From Galeopsis tetrahit (lineage: Eukaryota > Streptophyta > Magnoliopsida > Lamiales > Lamiaceae), in NCBI GenBank assembly GCA_963675135.1, contig OY776121.1, positions 81,490,875 through 81,554,874 on the forward strand: 64,000 bases of DNA, written 5' to 3'. Shown piece by piece: positions 9,160 to 20,324 of this stretch. A program made the translations under genes and the position numbers. Numbering within the stretch: the stretch's first letter is position 1; every line of letters begins with the position of its first letter. The notes below the pieces were generated by a model. That model made no database searches, had not been told where the DNA came from, and worked only from the letters and a program-made list of their open reading frames with translations.

Positions 9160-12100
9160 TCAAACTTCCTCTGTATATTTTGGCGAACAATTTTGTACGG
9201 CATCAGCTACGGTAAGAAAAATCTTATCTTCGCCTATTAAATCCGTTAGTTTGGATGTGTGTAACTTGTCCATAACCACTGGGCCGGGATTCGCAAGAAC
9301 AAGCTGTCGAGACAACAATTTTAAGGTAAGTTGTATAGTCAAGTGAGTTGTGTTCATTGAAGTTTAGGCCATTCATTCATTACCTGAACAGATCTCTTAT
9401 GGAGACTGTTGTGCAAGTCATGCAAGGCGTGTATGCCACTCGTGTCGATGTCAGTAACAGCTACATGATACGAGAAAATTGGTAATTAGTCAAAGGCCTA
9501 TTTGTTTCATTACTTTTAATACATGTTATATGATGACTGATTAATAAAGGTAACAATGTACTCACGTGACATTTCTACAATCAAGAATTCAATGCGTGGA
9601 AGTCCTGCAAATTTTAATTGCTCGTCTTCGTCCGTTAGCCACCGTAGTATCCTGCAGAAAGTCGAAAACTCATCATTTTGATCGATGGATTATTCATTAC
9701 ATGCTGGATAAATAGTTGATCATACCTTTCCCGAATATAGTTAGAGTTGGAGAAGTAAATTGCAGAATCAACTCGTATTATCAGAACTCCGGGGACCTTC
9801 GTGGCCTCCGGATACTGATGAATATTCCGATAAACGTTGGTCCGAGGAATTTTGCCAAGAAGGGCTGTCCTCGGTCTTGTTACTTGTACGAGTAACTTAG
9901 CAAAAGATATTGATACCTATCACAAAATCAGACAACAGTTGCTTATTTAAGGTTAAGGCAGTAATGTACTCGAATTTTCAAGAATCTTACTGCTACTAAG
10001 AGGCCGATCTCAACGGAGAAGAAAACGACGCCAAGAAACGCTCCCATGCAAGCGACGAAATCAAATTTATCGATCTTCCAGATCAAAATTGCAGCATCAA
10101 AGTCGATTAAGCCAATGACCGCGGAGATAATGATGGAAGCGAGAATAGCATTTGGAGTATACTTGAAAAGAGGTGTGAGGAATAGTAATGTTAAAAGAAC
10201 AACAATGGACATCACAATGTTTGAAACTGCAGTTTGACATCCGGACATGAAATTCACTGCAGATCGCGAGAATGAACCTGCAATGACATTATTCTCGTTA
10301 CTTTTCTTGTTCGCCCTGCGCTTACAAAATGTCAGGACCGGCTCTGTGTTTACCTGTGGACACATAGCAAGATGTCATAGAACCCACAATATTCATTGCT
10401 CCAAGAGCAACCATTTCTTTGTTCCCGTCGATTTGATAGTCTTTCATAGCAGCGAATGTTCGTCCAATAGCTACAGCTTCCTGATTCGTGTGAGAAAAAG
10501 TTAGTCGTTGATTGATTCTTCAAACGAGCATCGACTACATGTTAGAAAAACACGTACCGTTAATGCAACCATACCCGCTACTACTCCAATTCGAAAACCT
10601 TTCAAGAGATAACCCCCACTAAAGTATATTTCATCCAAAGATCCCTTGTTAATTCCTTTCTCTATATGTCTCACAATTTCGACTCCTTTCTTATCTGCCC
10701 GGGTAATGTACACAATGAGGGTGGATAGGATGACAGAAGTAAGTGGAGCAATTGCAGCTATCCAGAAGAGCTTCTTGTTTTTCTTAGCCTGGATACACAA
10801 AACCTTGTATAAGACATATCTCATTTTCCAAATTCCAAAATCAATCACGGTTTCACACATGACTCATCATCTATTGGGAAACTAATTAGAAATCTTACAA
10901 TGTACTTGGCTAAAAAAAGAAGCGCCAAAAAACTTGCTCCGATGAGAATAGTCGTCCCGTTCCACTGCAAACAAACAAAAAAAACATGAAAATTCTAGCT
11001 ACATCGATTTATGTATTTGATGGAGTAGTAGTGTAGTACTCACTCCATTATGGGCTGATTTGAAGATAGAATGCATGACCGAAATAATATCAGTGTTCTT
11101 GGTAAATTTTTTGATGCCCAAGAAGCCCTTAAGCTGTTGGAGTGCAATAGTAATTGCAGCACCTCCCATGAATCCAACGATAGCCGCATGTGACAAGAAG
11201 TCTATCAAGAATCCCAATCTGAAATCAACATCAATGTCAGACAAATACTTATATGCACCGTGTAACTCAAGTGCATTGTAAGTACCTAAGAATGCCAAGA
11301 GTAGCTTGTGTTATTCCGGCGAAAAAAGTAGCTGTAAATGCAAGCCTACGATACTCAAGGGCGTTGCTAGTTGGATCAATCTCGTTTTGCAAAAGAGTCC
11401 CCAGTAGAAGTGACACAACAGCCACAGGTCCAATTGCTATGTCTCTTGAGCTACCCATAAGTGAGTAAATCAGAGGCGGCACCAAGCTTGAATCTGGTAT
11501 ACAGTATATATAAACTTCACTAATCAAATGTTGGAAAGACTTACAAACTTAATAATATGAAGAATTAGTTAGACTTACATAAACCGTATTCAGGGGACAA
11601 ATTTGCAAGCTTGGCATACCCAATGTCCTGTTAAAACATCAACGCTGATAAAGTAAGTATAATGTATGTACATGGATACGAATACACTAGGTATAAATAA
11701 TACTCCTCCATCCACATCTCATTTCACTTATATTTTCTGTCCACAAAATGTAGTCAAGTACATTTTATGAAAACATCACAATTCCATGATCACTTAATTA
11801 ATCAATGCTCTACTCTATATACCTACATGAGGAATTATATTTTCCGACCACAAAATGCAACTCATATACTTTATGAAAAGTGTCACACTTTATCCATCAC
11901 TTAATTCCTCAAATTATCATTAACTTTATTTATAAACAAATCACTTTATTAATAATTAAGCTCACAATTTATTTTATCACTTTATCTATATATTTTTTTA
12001 AAAATATGTGTTCCACTCCAATGTGACTGCATTTGGTGGACGGGGAGTATATACGTACCTGAGGAATGCAGAGACTGGCAATGGTGAGACCGGCGATAAG

Positions 12101-12364
12101 ATCACCTTTAAATTTAGAAAGGTCGTAGGTTCTGCCCCATTCTAGAATTGGAAAAACGGCCTGTAACCCTAGGATGCATTTGCGCGATTTTGATTGGTCT
12201 TTAAATGAACGGAGAGGATCGTCGGAAAAGAATGTTTCTTTTAGGGTTGTAGAAAACTCCTCCCATAATTTCTGCTTTGGAGGAACACCCACCTTGTACG
12301 GATGTGAAGAAGAAGATGATGAAGTTCTAGAATCTTCTTCTGACTTTGAACACGGATCTCCCAT
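9160..12364 (-). CDS. SULTR1-type high-affinity sulfate transporter, 12 exons
   Basis: Predicted 648-residue proton/sulfate symporter of the plasma membrane. Minus-strand exons: 12364-12059, 11627-11579, 11493-11286, 11218-11044, 10964-10899, 10788-10558, 10480-10354, 10277-9991, 9916-9726, 9651-9566, 9460-9384, 9303-9160. All junctions are GT-AG with the frame intact. After a Ser-rich N-terminus come the SLC26/SulP membrane domain (GDLIAGLTIASLCIPQ, SLVPPLIYSLMGSSRDIAIG, GFMGGAAITIALQQLKGFLG, NIVGSMTSCYVSTGSFSRSA) and a C-terminal STAS domain with SPVTDIDTSGIHAL; the conserved DTSG is at about 581-584. The SULTR1 assignment rests on EAVAIGRTFAAMKDYQIDGN and a C-terminus of the SPKYTEEV type, as in Arabidopsis SULTR1 proteins; SULTR2 is the alternative. 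SULTR1 members usually take up sulfate at roots. A paralogue with the same exon plan lies 23 kb away in the opposite orientation. Confidence 0.93.
11703..12047. mobile_element. Stowaway-like MITE in SULTR1 intron 1
   Basis: The left end ctcctccatccacatctcat and the right end (reverse complement ctccccgtccaccaaatgca) form short inverted repeats of the Stowaway type, and TA flanks both sides (11701-11702 and 12048-12049). The body is AT-rich with no coding frame. Its right end lies about 11 bases from the 5' splice site of intron 1. Confidence 0.65.
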
Positions 12365-13370
12365 CACTATTTCAATATTAGTAATTAATCAAATTCACAA
12401 TCATTTGGAAAATCAAATGTAGTTGAATAATAATTAAACAACAATCACTTTTTTTAATCGTCAAACATGAAACATGTCCAATTGTTTAAGCTGATCTTGA
12501 CAGACAGAGAAAGTTGAAGAAAATCTTCGTAGTTGTAATTGCAGATATGAAGTGCAAATAGGTTAAATAAATTCTGGTAATACAACCATCCGAGGTTTAA
12601 GGAAAACCTTGTAAATCATTTGAACTGGTCTTCTCCTCTTTTATTATTCTATTAAGATTTAAATGTATGGGGACTGAAATCTGTACACAATACGTATACC
12701 CTTTTTTTTAAATTTGGATTTATTTATGAAAAATTATCTAAACCGCATATTTTATTCTTGTACAAATTTTTATTTTTTTATATGGAAAAATAAAATTCAT
12801 TAATAATAACTGGATACTAAATGATAAGTATGAGTTACAATTTTGATTTTAATTATAATTTGGAAATAAAAAATTCAATTGCATATAAACCTTCATTAGT
12901 ATACAAGAATTTGTATAATTAATCAAATTAATGTAAAACAATGGGGTTATATGTCAACTCCAAGTAATTCTTCTCGTCCCATTAGGTCTAATTAAATTAG
13001 TTATATATTTAGTTAAATCGTTAAATCAATTTAAGCCTAATTAATACTCCATTGATTTATACACTGAGTCCAACTCATTGAATCAATTCCCATTTAGCTA
13101 GCAATAACACTCTAGTGGACTTGCAACAATTTGCGACTTACTACTAACTTTTAATTGGTTATTTAATCAAATTAATTCCTCCATATATTTTAAATTAGCT
13201 CTTTAATAGTATAAAAAAAACTCAAAGATTATTAAAACATCTAGCTAGTAGTATGAGCACTCGCCGGTGGGGGGAGCTTTCTATGAGAGGGCCGCTACTT
13301 TCAAAAGGGACTCATTTTCACCAAATTCTTGATCACGGGGCATCAGAAGTATCAATTGGATTCGCTTACT
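12365..13370. other. SULTR1 upstream region and spacer
   Basis: This holds the promoter and 5' leader of the leftward SULTR1 gene and then AT-rich spacer. No coding frame is convincing. I looked for the GAGAC sulfur-response core within about 350 bp of the start codon and did not find it. Between 13250 and 13370 the composition changes to more GC-rich sequence just before the retrotransposon LTR begins. Confidence 0.45.
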
Positions 13371-14460
13371 TGACTTGTCTCGTTTTTCAACACTCTTTAA
13401 AGCACTTAATAATACGATCTACACAAGTGTATGAGTCTGATTGTAGTACATAAATACGAGCAAGTAGTTTGTTCGTTCCAATGATTTAATTGAGTGAAAG
13501 CGAATCCCTAAAGTTACGAGTATTCATGCTATTGTAGTAACTACACGTGTTTGTTTGGATTTTTGGGAATTAGAACTAAAGTATTAAACTAGATTAACTA
13601 AAATAATGAGAAATAGTCAAAAGAAATAACAAGTTATCTAACTTTCGTTGGAAAGTGCAAGAGAAGTGCATTGCCTCGGGTGCAGTAACGGGCCTACACA
13701 GTGCCCAGAGGGGGCAGTGACCCCCCACTAATTTTGTAAATTTGTTAGGAGTATTTTGGTAATTTCACACATATTAAAATTAATACACTATTTTATAATT
13801 ATTTGCACACTCCTAATATAAAAATAATCCACAAAATTAATATATATACGAACATCATTTTATTTTAAATTCGTCACTCATTTTGGGTCTACATTTTATC
13901 CTACATTTCACTAAAATTTTTTACATCCTACTCAATCCACCTTACATCTTATCAAATCACTCAAAACACGCTTTCTTATTTGACTCTACACCACTAAATT
14001 CTTTTATTTTTAAAAAGTGAATCGATTAAAATGTGCAAGTTATCACGGGACGGAGAGAGTATTAACTTCTACCAAAACATAGTAAAAGTCAACTTATCCG
14101 ATCAATTTAATGAAATGCGACGTATTGATAATTCTATAATGATGCCAGCGGAAGCACGATACACACGTAAATCCGTTGATTCTACGAATACCCGGAAGAT
14201 ACATAAACGAGATTAAAAGTGATAGTCCATTGATTCAAAATGAATACTGGAAGAACACAAATAAAACACGTCAAAAGGGATAAAACCCAATATTTTTCTA
14301 TTCAATCTCAACTCTCCCTACAATGTTCTTGAGACTTCCTATTTATAATAGGTAAACTAGGGTTTTAGGCGTGTAAACCCTAAAAGCACAGCCCACTAAT
14401 AATTAATCAAAACCTAAACAAAACTCTAACACTATATAAAATATAAATAATACTAAATAA

Positions 14461-15081
14461 TTAAAATACAATCTTATCTCCATCATTCTCTCCCTCTTCA
14501 AAAAGTTTCGTCCTCGAATCTGCATGAATCTTATCTCTAGCAAAAAAAAAAAAAACCACGACGGGATCATCTTTAGAGAAAGCAAAATCAATTAACGCCT
14601 CAGAAAATTTGACGTCAAAAACATCTGAAGTTCGTATGTTGCCCAAGGTCTTGAGACTATAAACAAATGTTGGCTTAAGAGAAGTGCCAAAATAACTATC
14701 ATTAGTAATAAAAAAACAATTATTACTAACTCTAGGTCCACTATTTCCCTCATAAAATACAGGACCAAATTCTCCCAAAATATTAGTTGGCCCAACTTGG
14801 TTAACATCTTCCACGGGCTGAACATGTACGATGAAAGTCGTCGACTGAATCTGTTGGTTGTGTAGAGATGTGAAACTGGTGGAATGAGTTTCTAGAAAGG
14901 GGGGCGGCACTGTGGCGGCGGCGACAAGGGCTGTCAAAACTGGAGATGGTGGTGGCGCTGGCGTTTCCAGTGCGGCAAGTTCGTCTCGTTGGCTGTAGCT
15001 GTCGAAAATTCCATCGACGGTGGCGGCCAATTGAGACCAGAGAAAATCAAATTTCTCCTCCGTATCGTAATTTTGCTTCAT
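14461..15081 (-). CDS. 206-codon ORF inside the small LTR retrotransposon
   Basis: Begins MKQNYDTEEKFDFLWSQLAA shortly after the primer-binding site, in the place where gag would start, and runs through the internal region into the 3' LTR. It has a Pro/Ala-rich stretch near residues 38-60 and a run of Phe encoded by an A/T homopolymer near 14541-14553. I do not recognise a gag domain, zinc knuckle, protease or reverse transcriptase. It may be the remains of a gag N-terminus joined to deletion-scarred sequence, or simply an open frame without function. Confidence 0.4.
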   Translation of the reverse strand: MKQNYDTEEKFDFLWSQLAATVDGIFDSYSQRDELAALETPAPPPSPVLTALVAAATVPPPFLETHSTSFTSLHNQQIQSTTFIVHVQPVEDVNQVGPTNILGEFGPVFYEGNSGPRVSNNCFFITNDSYFGTSLKPTFVYSLKTLGNIRTSDVFDVKFSEALIDFAFSKDDPVVVFFFFARDKIHADSRTKLFEEGENDGDKIVF

Positions 15082-15579
15082 CGTTGATAAACGATAAACC
15101 CCACGGAATCGTTATGGCTCTGATTACCAACTGATGCAGGCGGAAGCACGATACACACGTAAATCCGTTGATTCTACGAATACCCGAAAGATACGTAAAC
15201 GAGATTTAAAGTGATAGTCCATTGATTCAAAATGAATACTGGAAGAACACAAATAAAACACGTCAAAAGGGATAAAACCCAATATTTTTCTATTCAATCT
15301 CAACTCTCCCTACAATGTTCTTGAGACTTTCTATTTATAATAGGTAAACTAGAGTTTTAGGCGTGTAAACCCTAAAAGCCCAGCCCACTAATAATTAATC
15401 AAAACCTAAACAAAGCTCTAACACTATATAAAATGGTAAAGTCTAGTATGCACTCGAGTGCATGCTGTGCACCCTAGTCCATGTGCACTTTTCAGTTTTA
15501 CTGACTTACACTTTTTGGTAAATGGTGTTGCAATTTTCAATTATTATTATACAGTTTAATAATTGAAAAATGCAACACC

Positions 15580-17633
15580 CACTACTACACATTTGAGCTT
15601 GGAGAGCTCCACTTGGAGAGCTCTTTTTTTGAAAAGCTCTCCAAGTAAACACTTGGAGAGCGGTTTTATAAAAAAAAAAAAAAAAAATTTATATAGAGAG
15701 CGGTTGAGAACCACTTTGCAAGCCACAATAGATAGCGGTTTAGAACCGCTCTCCAAGTAAGAACTTGGAAAGCGGTTCATAACCGCTCTCCAAGAGAGTT
15801 CCTCTGGTCAAATAAATTCAACCCCCCATTTAATATATTCACCACGCGTACGCGAATTGAAATTTGGTGTTCTCCCCCAAATCCCACAAATTAACGCGTT
15901 TAACCTAGAATTCAAAAAAAAAAAAAAAACGAGTATTGTGAAGCCAAATTCGCCGTCGCCGTTCTTCGCCTCCTTCCTCGCGCCGTCGCTGTCGCCTACC
16001 TCCCTCTCTCTCGTCGCGCCGTCGCCTCCCTCCCTCCCTTCTTCTCCCTCCTCGCGCTGTCGCCTCCCTCCCTCTCCCTCCTCGCGCCGTCGGCCTCCTC
16101 CCCAACCGTCGTCGTCGACCTCCTCTCCAGCCCAGCCGTCGTCGTCGACCTCCTCTCCAGACGTCGCTGTTGACGTCGTCGTCGACTTCCCACTCCCACA
16201 ACTGTAGGTACGTACGTACTCTTGTATATGTATATATATGTGTGTATAGAACTACTGTATATATCAAATTTGTGTGTATATAGATCTACTGTACATATAT
16301 ATGAAGCAATATATGAAGGATTTTGATTAATTTCTTTTATATACGGGCAAAAAACAACAGCACATCTCCTAATTTTTCTCTAACTGAAAACAAAAGAACA
16401 ATATTTAATCGTTTATTTCTCAGCCACTTTGACGTCTTCAAGGCCAGGTAAGTGTGATGTCTGCATTCCTGTGCTCTTTTTTATGTAATTGGTATTTTTT
16501 TTTTCTGCTTATGTAATTTGGAAATTGACTTAATCCGAATGTGGGATTTATTTTTGGAAAAATAAATCAAAATCTTTAATATATTGCTTCATATATTCCT
16601 ATCAAAAAGGATTAATTTAACTCTATTTGTTACCAAAAATGATGAGATGTGATATATATTTAATACTCCCAAATCTTTTTTTTTTAATTAATATATGAAT
16701 ATTCTGTTAAACAAATTCCCCCAGAATTCTCGTAATCCCTAAAGTTATTAAGTTCATAAATATTAAAATCATCATATTAAACCTTTCTGTCCCCTAAAAG
16801 AGTTGGACTTCGACGAAGACGACGACATCCCATAAATATCTGTAAGTGATTCCTGCATATCGGTAAGTGATTCCTGTAGTTCCTTTAGATTGATTTATTT
16901 ATAATTCATATACATAGATTTATGATCAGTTTTTATTAAATATTTTGTTTACTTAGATTTAGGAGTGATGGAATTTTAGTTAATTGGTAGTGGTCGATAA
17001 ATATCTGTTTTTTGTGTGCAGTAGACCATAAGTATTTGAACTTTATTTTTGTCCACACTTACTAGAATTTAATTTTAGACACCCTTAAATATCATCTTCA
17101 ATTTTCTAAATCAGCCCCTACAATTCAATTATTTACTCCTGAAAAGCTGAGCTATCCCACACCGTAATTAAATCCTACAAATATGTGTTTATTTAATACT
17201 ATTTTCCAGTTTTAGATTGATTTGTAAATGTCGAATTAAAGTCCAACTCTAGTATAAGATTGTAGTAGGCATTGTGGACATTTTGTATGTCCTTATATTA
17301 AGGATATAATCACGACGATTCCTAACGGGGTAAGTCAATTTATTTCAATTATTTTTGATTGAATAAAAATTCATATAGTATATATCTAACTATATTGATT
17401 AATCGTTGTTTGCAGTTTATCTATAACCGTCCGCTGCTCAAGACTTACAACGACAAAAGAATGGACAAATGGAAAAAAGATTGGATAGGGTACCTTTACA
17501 ATCGATTTGTAAACGTATAATTAAATTAGTATAACTTTTGGTAGAATGTAATATATTAACTTATATATTTGTGATGATTGTATATATGTTTGTGTACATT
17601 TATTTGATTTATTTTATTTTTTTCGTATTTGAC

Positions 17634-17684
<51 letters not shown>

Positions 17685-18021
17685 AGTGGTATAATTAAGT
17701 TTTGATTTTGTATAAATTTGATTTTTATAAAATAATTATTAAAAAAATAATATAAATAGGATTTTTAAAATATAAAATAATTATTAAAAAAATAATATTA
17801 AAAAAAAATTACTTAGAGAGCGGTTTTGAACCGCTCTCCAAGTGAAATTAAAAAAAAAAAATTAACACAGAGAGCGGTTTTGAACCGCTCTCCAAATCCT
17901 TTTACTTAGAGAGCGGTTTTTAACCGCTCTCTTAGCTTGGAGAGCTGTCACTTGGAGAGCGGTTTTAAAAGCTCTCCAAGGCCCTTTTTCAAAGCTCTCC
18001 AAGTCCAATTTTGTAGTAGTG
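15580..18021. mobile_element. non-autonomous CACTA (En/Spm) element
   Basis: The 2442-bp element begins cactactaca (15580) and ends tgtagtagtg (18021), perfect CACTA-type inverted ends, with the 3-bp duplication acc on both sides (15577-15579, 18022-18024). The subterminal zones 15596-15800 and 17813-18003 are packed with cttggagagcggtt and its inverse, many as palindromes of the form agcggttttgaaccgct. The interior has a C-rich stretch (15950-16200) with low-complexity Ser/Pro frames and a TA microsatellite, but no transposase, so it would need an autonomous relative. Confidence 0.88.
17639..17681. repeat. (TA)n microsatellite
   Basis: An uninterrupted run of about 21 TA dinucleotides inside the CACTA element, preceded by tgtg. 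Likely length-variable between individuals. Confidence 0.95.
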
Positions 18022-18651
18022 ACCATTTACCAAAAAGTGTAAGTCAGTAAACTGAAAAGTTCAACATGGACTAGGGTGCACAACATACACTCGAGTCCAT
18101 AGCAGACCAACCCATATAAAATATAAATAATACTCCGTACTAAACAATTAAAATACAATTTTATCTCCATCATATAATGTGAAATTTTGATGAAAATAAT
18201 GAGTATGTATTATTTTATCTTTATAATAATATTAATCGGGCCCCCCTACCGAAATTTTTTGGGTCCGTCACTGCTCGAGTGTTTCCGTTTTGTGAGTAAT
18301 TAAATGAACTAGTGAACCAATTGCATGAATTAGCTATGAATTCGGATTAAACTAAAGGCTATCACATATGTGTGCAAATCCCCTCGAAAGGCATAAGCTA
18401 ACAGCGTGCATTGATTAGCAATTATAGGATCTAACCAAATACCATAAGCACATAAGATATTGTTTCACAAGTACTTTCAACACGGTTACTCATACTTATG
18501 AAACGCCCTCTCACCAAACTCCTAGACGACCTCTATTCGTTTAGTGTCTAAAGTTGTCGGTCTAGCAATTAACCCTCTCTCGGTTAAGCTAATTACTACT
18601 TAACTTCTATTCAATTGACCAAAGCTCACACTCACACCCCAATCATGTGTG

Positions 18652-18728
18652 ATAGGGTTGATCAATCAAATGAATCAACATAATCGAAAATGCTTGCTAA
18701 TAGGGTTGATCAATCAAATGAATCAATC
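18652..18728. repeat. short direct duplication in the decayed LTR
   Basis: The phrase atagggttgatcaatcaaat followed by gaatcaa occurs twice, at 18652 and again from 18701, separated by about 22 bases. It is absent from the intact LTR at 44179 and so is a private duplication of this copy. Confidence 0.8.
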
Positions 18729-19313
18729 GAAATACAACTCTAGAAACATATACACCCAAATCCTAAGCTAATCATGCAATTACTTCACAATTACATTAAA
18801 TTTCCATCAAAACATCCACACCCAAGGCAATTGGCCCATGGTTCTAGATGAGAATTTCATGGCTAAAACATAAAATAACATAAAGCCCATGCTAATTAAT
18901 GGAGAAATTGCAATATAGAAAGTAATTACCAAATTGAAACTTAAAAATGAGAGATATCACCTTGATAATGGAATTATAGCTACAATATGATGAAATAAGC
19001 AAAGCCCACTTACAATCCTTGATGGAAATGACAAATCAACAAAGTTCTAAGATAATCTATGGAAGAACTAGAAAGAAAATGCTTCAAAAACCTATTTCTA
19101 TGTGTTACTATGTGTAGAGTCTTCAAAATGTGTGTAGTCTCCTTTCAAAAACGAACTTTGAACTTTATATACCCTTTCAAAAGTGCTTGGCACGTGCCCT
19201 TAGGTAGAAAAACGCGTTTAGGCAAATTTGCAATGTCACACGGTCGAGTCGGGCCTTAATGAAAGCGTGAGAACGCCTTTTTCACACAGCAACTCGGTCG
19301 AGTCGGGGCTTCA

Positions 19314-20324
19314 ATTTCAGTCACAGTTAGGGGTGTGCACCGGTCCAGAACCGGACCGGACCGGTAAATTCCGGTCCGGTCCGGGTTTGGACCGTTTCAG
19401 ACCGGTTTTTTTATAAAAAAAATTTTAATTTTTTTTTAATAATTCCTTAGTCTATGAGAAGAAGTGGAAAGTGGATTGAAGATCTAGAAATTTCTTCATA
19501 TTTACCTTTATAATAAATTCTTTTTCAATATCTAAAGAATAAGTTATGCCCTTAGATCAAGTTGATCACAATTGTGCAAGAATATATATATACTTGAAAA
19601 CTTAATTTATAGCAAAACCATGTTCATAGGAATTAAAATTCAAGTTCAAAATGAAAAAGCAGTAGTCCAAAATGAAAAAGGAGTAGTCCAAAATGAAACG
19701 ATGCACAAATTTAGGGTCTAGTATATAACATTGTCTTCATCGTCCATAGTCTTCATCAAATCTGTAATAACATATATAAAGATGTTAAATTTTTTAAATG
19801 GGTACAACTAATAAATAAACATGCTAACCATTACCATTCTCAATTTCTTCTAACTTACACAAATGGCGCAAAGAGTAGGAGTGGAGATTGGAGAAGGGTT
19901 GTCGCTTTTGGTGAGCGCCGTTTCAAGAGTTGAAGAATTTTGAGAATTTCAAGAGTTGAAGAATTTTGAGAATGGTAAAAAAAGGAATTAGGTTTAAGAA
20001 GGTGGAAGAAGAATGAGATTTGTAATTTCTAAAATTCAAATAATAATAAAAAAAAATTGTAAATCCGGTTTCCGGTCCTGAACCGGTCCGATTTTAGACC
20101 GGACCGGAACCCGGAATCTTAAAAAATTTCGGATCGAGGACCGGACCGGAATCTAACCGGTCGAATCCGGGTTTCCGGTCCTGGACCGGTAAATTCCGGT
20201 TTTAGACTGGACCGGAACCCGAAATCTTAAAAAATTTCGGATCGAGGACCGGACCGGAATCTAACCGGTCGATCCGGTTCCGGACCGGTCCAGTTCCGAT
20301 CTTTTTTTCGGTCCGGTTTTATTT
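19314..20324. mobile_element. CCGGACCGG-rich repetitive insertion (hAT-like, tentative)
   Basis: The two ends are dense in ccggaccgg and ccggtcc words (19338-19406 and 20060-20312), while the middle is AT-rich. Near the left edge is ttaggggtgtgcaccggtcc (19326 onward), a common hAT-type terminal phrase. The 8-mer gggcttca occurs at 19306-19313 and at 20325-20332 and may be a target duplication. A block of about 108 bp containing cttaaaaaatttcggatcga is tandemly doubled (about 20100-20208 and 20209-20275). A smaller doubling (tcaagagttgaagaattttg) lies at 19925-19975. No transposase is seen. Confidence 0.5.

Larger units (their letters stand above)
15435..18113. mobile_element. Mutator-type MITE, interrupted by a CACTA element
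   Basis: The outer parts 15435-15579 and 18022-18113 form inverted repeats of about 90 bp. The word cactcgagtgcatgctgtgc near 15451 mirrors gcacaacatacactcgagtc near 18078, and acactttttggtaaatggt mirrors accatttaccaaaaagtgt. The perfect 9-bp duplication atataaaat flanks it (15426-15434 and 18114-18122). Without the insertion the element is about 235 bp. It landed in the second LTR copy of the surrounding retrotransposon. Confidence 0.85.
14140..18172 (-). mobile_element. small non-autonomous LTR retrotransposon (TRIM-like), interrupted
   Basis: Two direct repeats of about 346 bp: 14140-14485 is intact, and 15132 onward is interrupted after 15434 and resumes at 18114-18172. On the minus strand the LTR starts tgatggagat and ends gcctgcatca. 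Beyond the 5' LTR, after two bases, lies tggtaatcagagcc (15129-15116), a primer-binding site resembling the tRNA-Met one. Before the 3' LTR is a purine tract gaagagggagaga. A perfect 5-bp target duplication tataa flanks it (14135-14139 and 18173-18177). The internal region is only 646 bp and lacks pol, so movement would need proteins supplied by another element. Confidence 0.85.
13683..18273. mobile_element. hAT-type non-autonomous element (host of further insertions)
   Basis: The left end cagtaacgggcc (13683) and the right end (reverse complement cagtgacggacc, ending 18273) are inverted repeats matching at 10 of 12 bases. They are flanked by 8-bp repeats ctcgggtg (13675-13682) and ctcgagtg (18274-18281), one mismatch, the duplication size of hAT transposons. 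Just inside the ends are the C- and G-rich runs usual for such plant elements. Without inserted DNA the element is about 0.55 kb and has no transposase. Confidence 0.8.

Noticed and set aside
15857..16267. Open frames on both strands rich in Ser/Pro or Arg/Gly
   Set aside because: They come from a low-complexity gtcgcc/ctccctc stretch inside the CACTA element; no domain is visible and both strands are open only because of composition.
14435..18172. A solo 289-bp direct repeat ending at ctctaaca
   Set aside because: I first ended the LTR there, but the similarity continues past the MITE insertion to ccatca, giving 346 bp with matching tataa duplications and proper primer-binding and polypurine sites.
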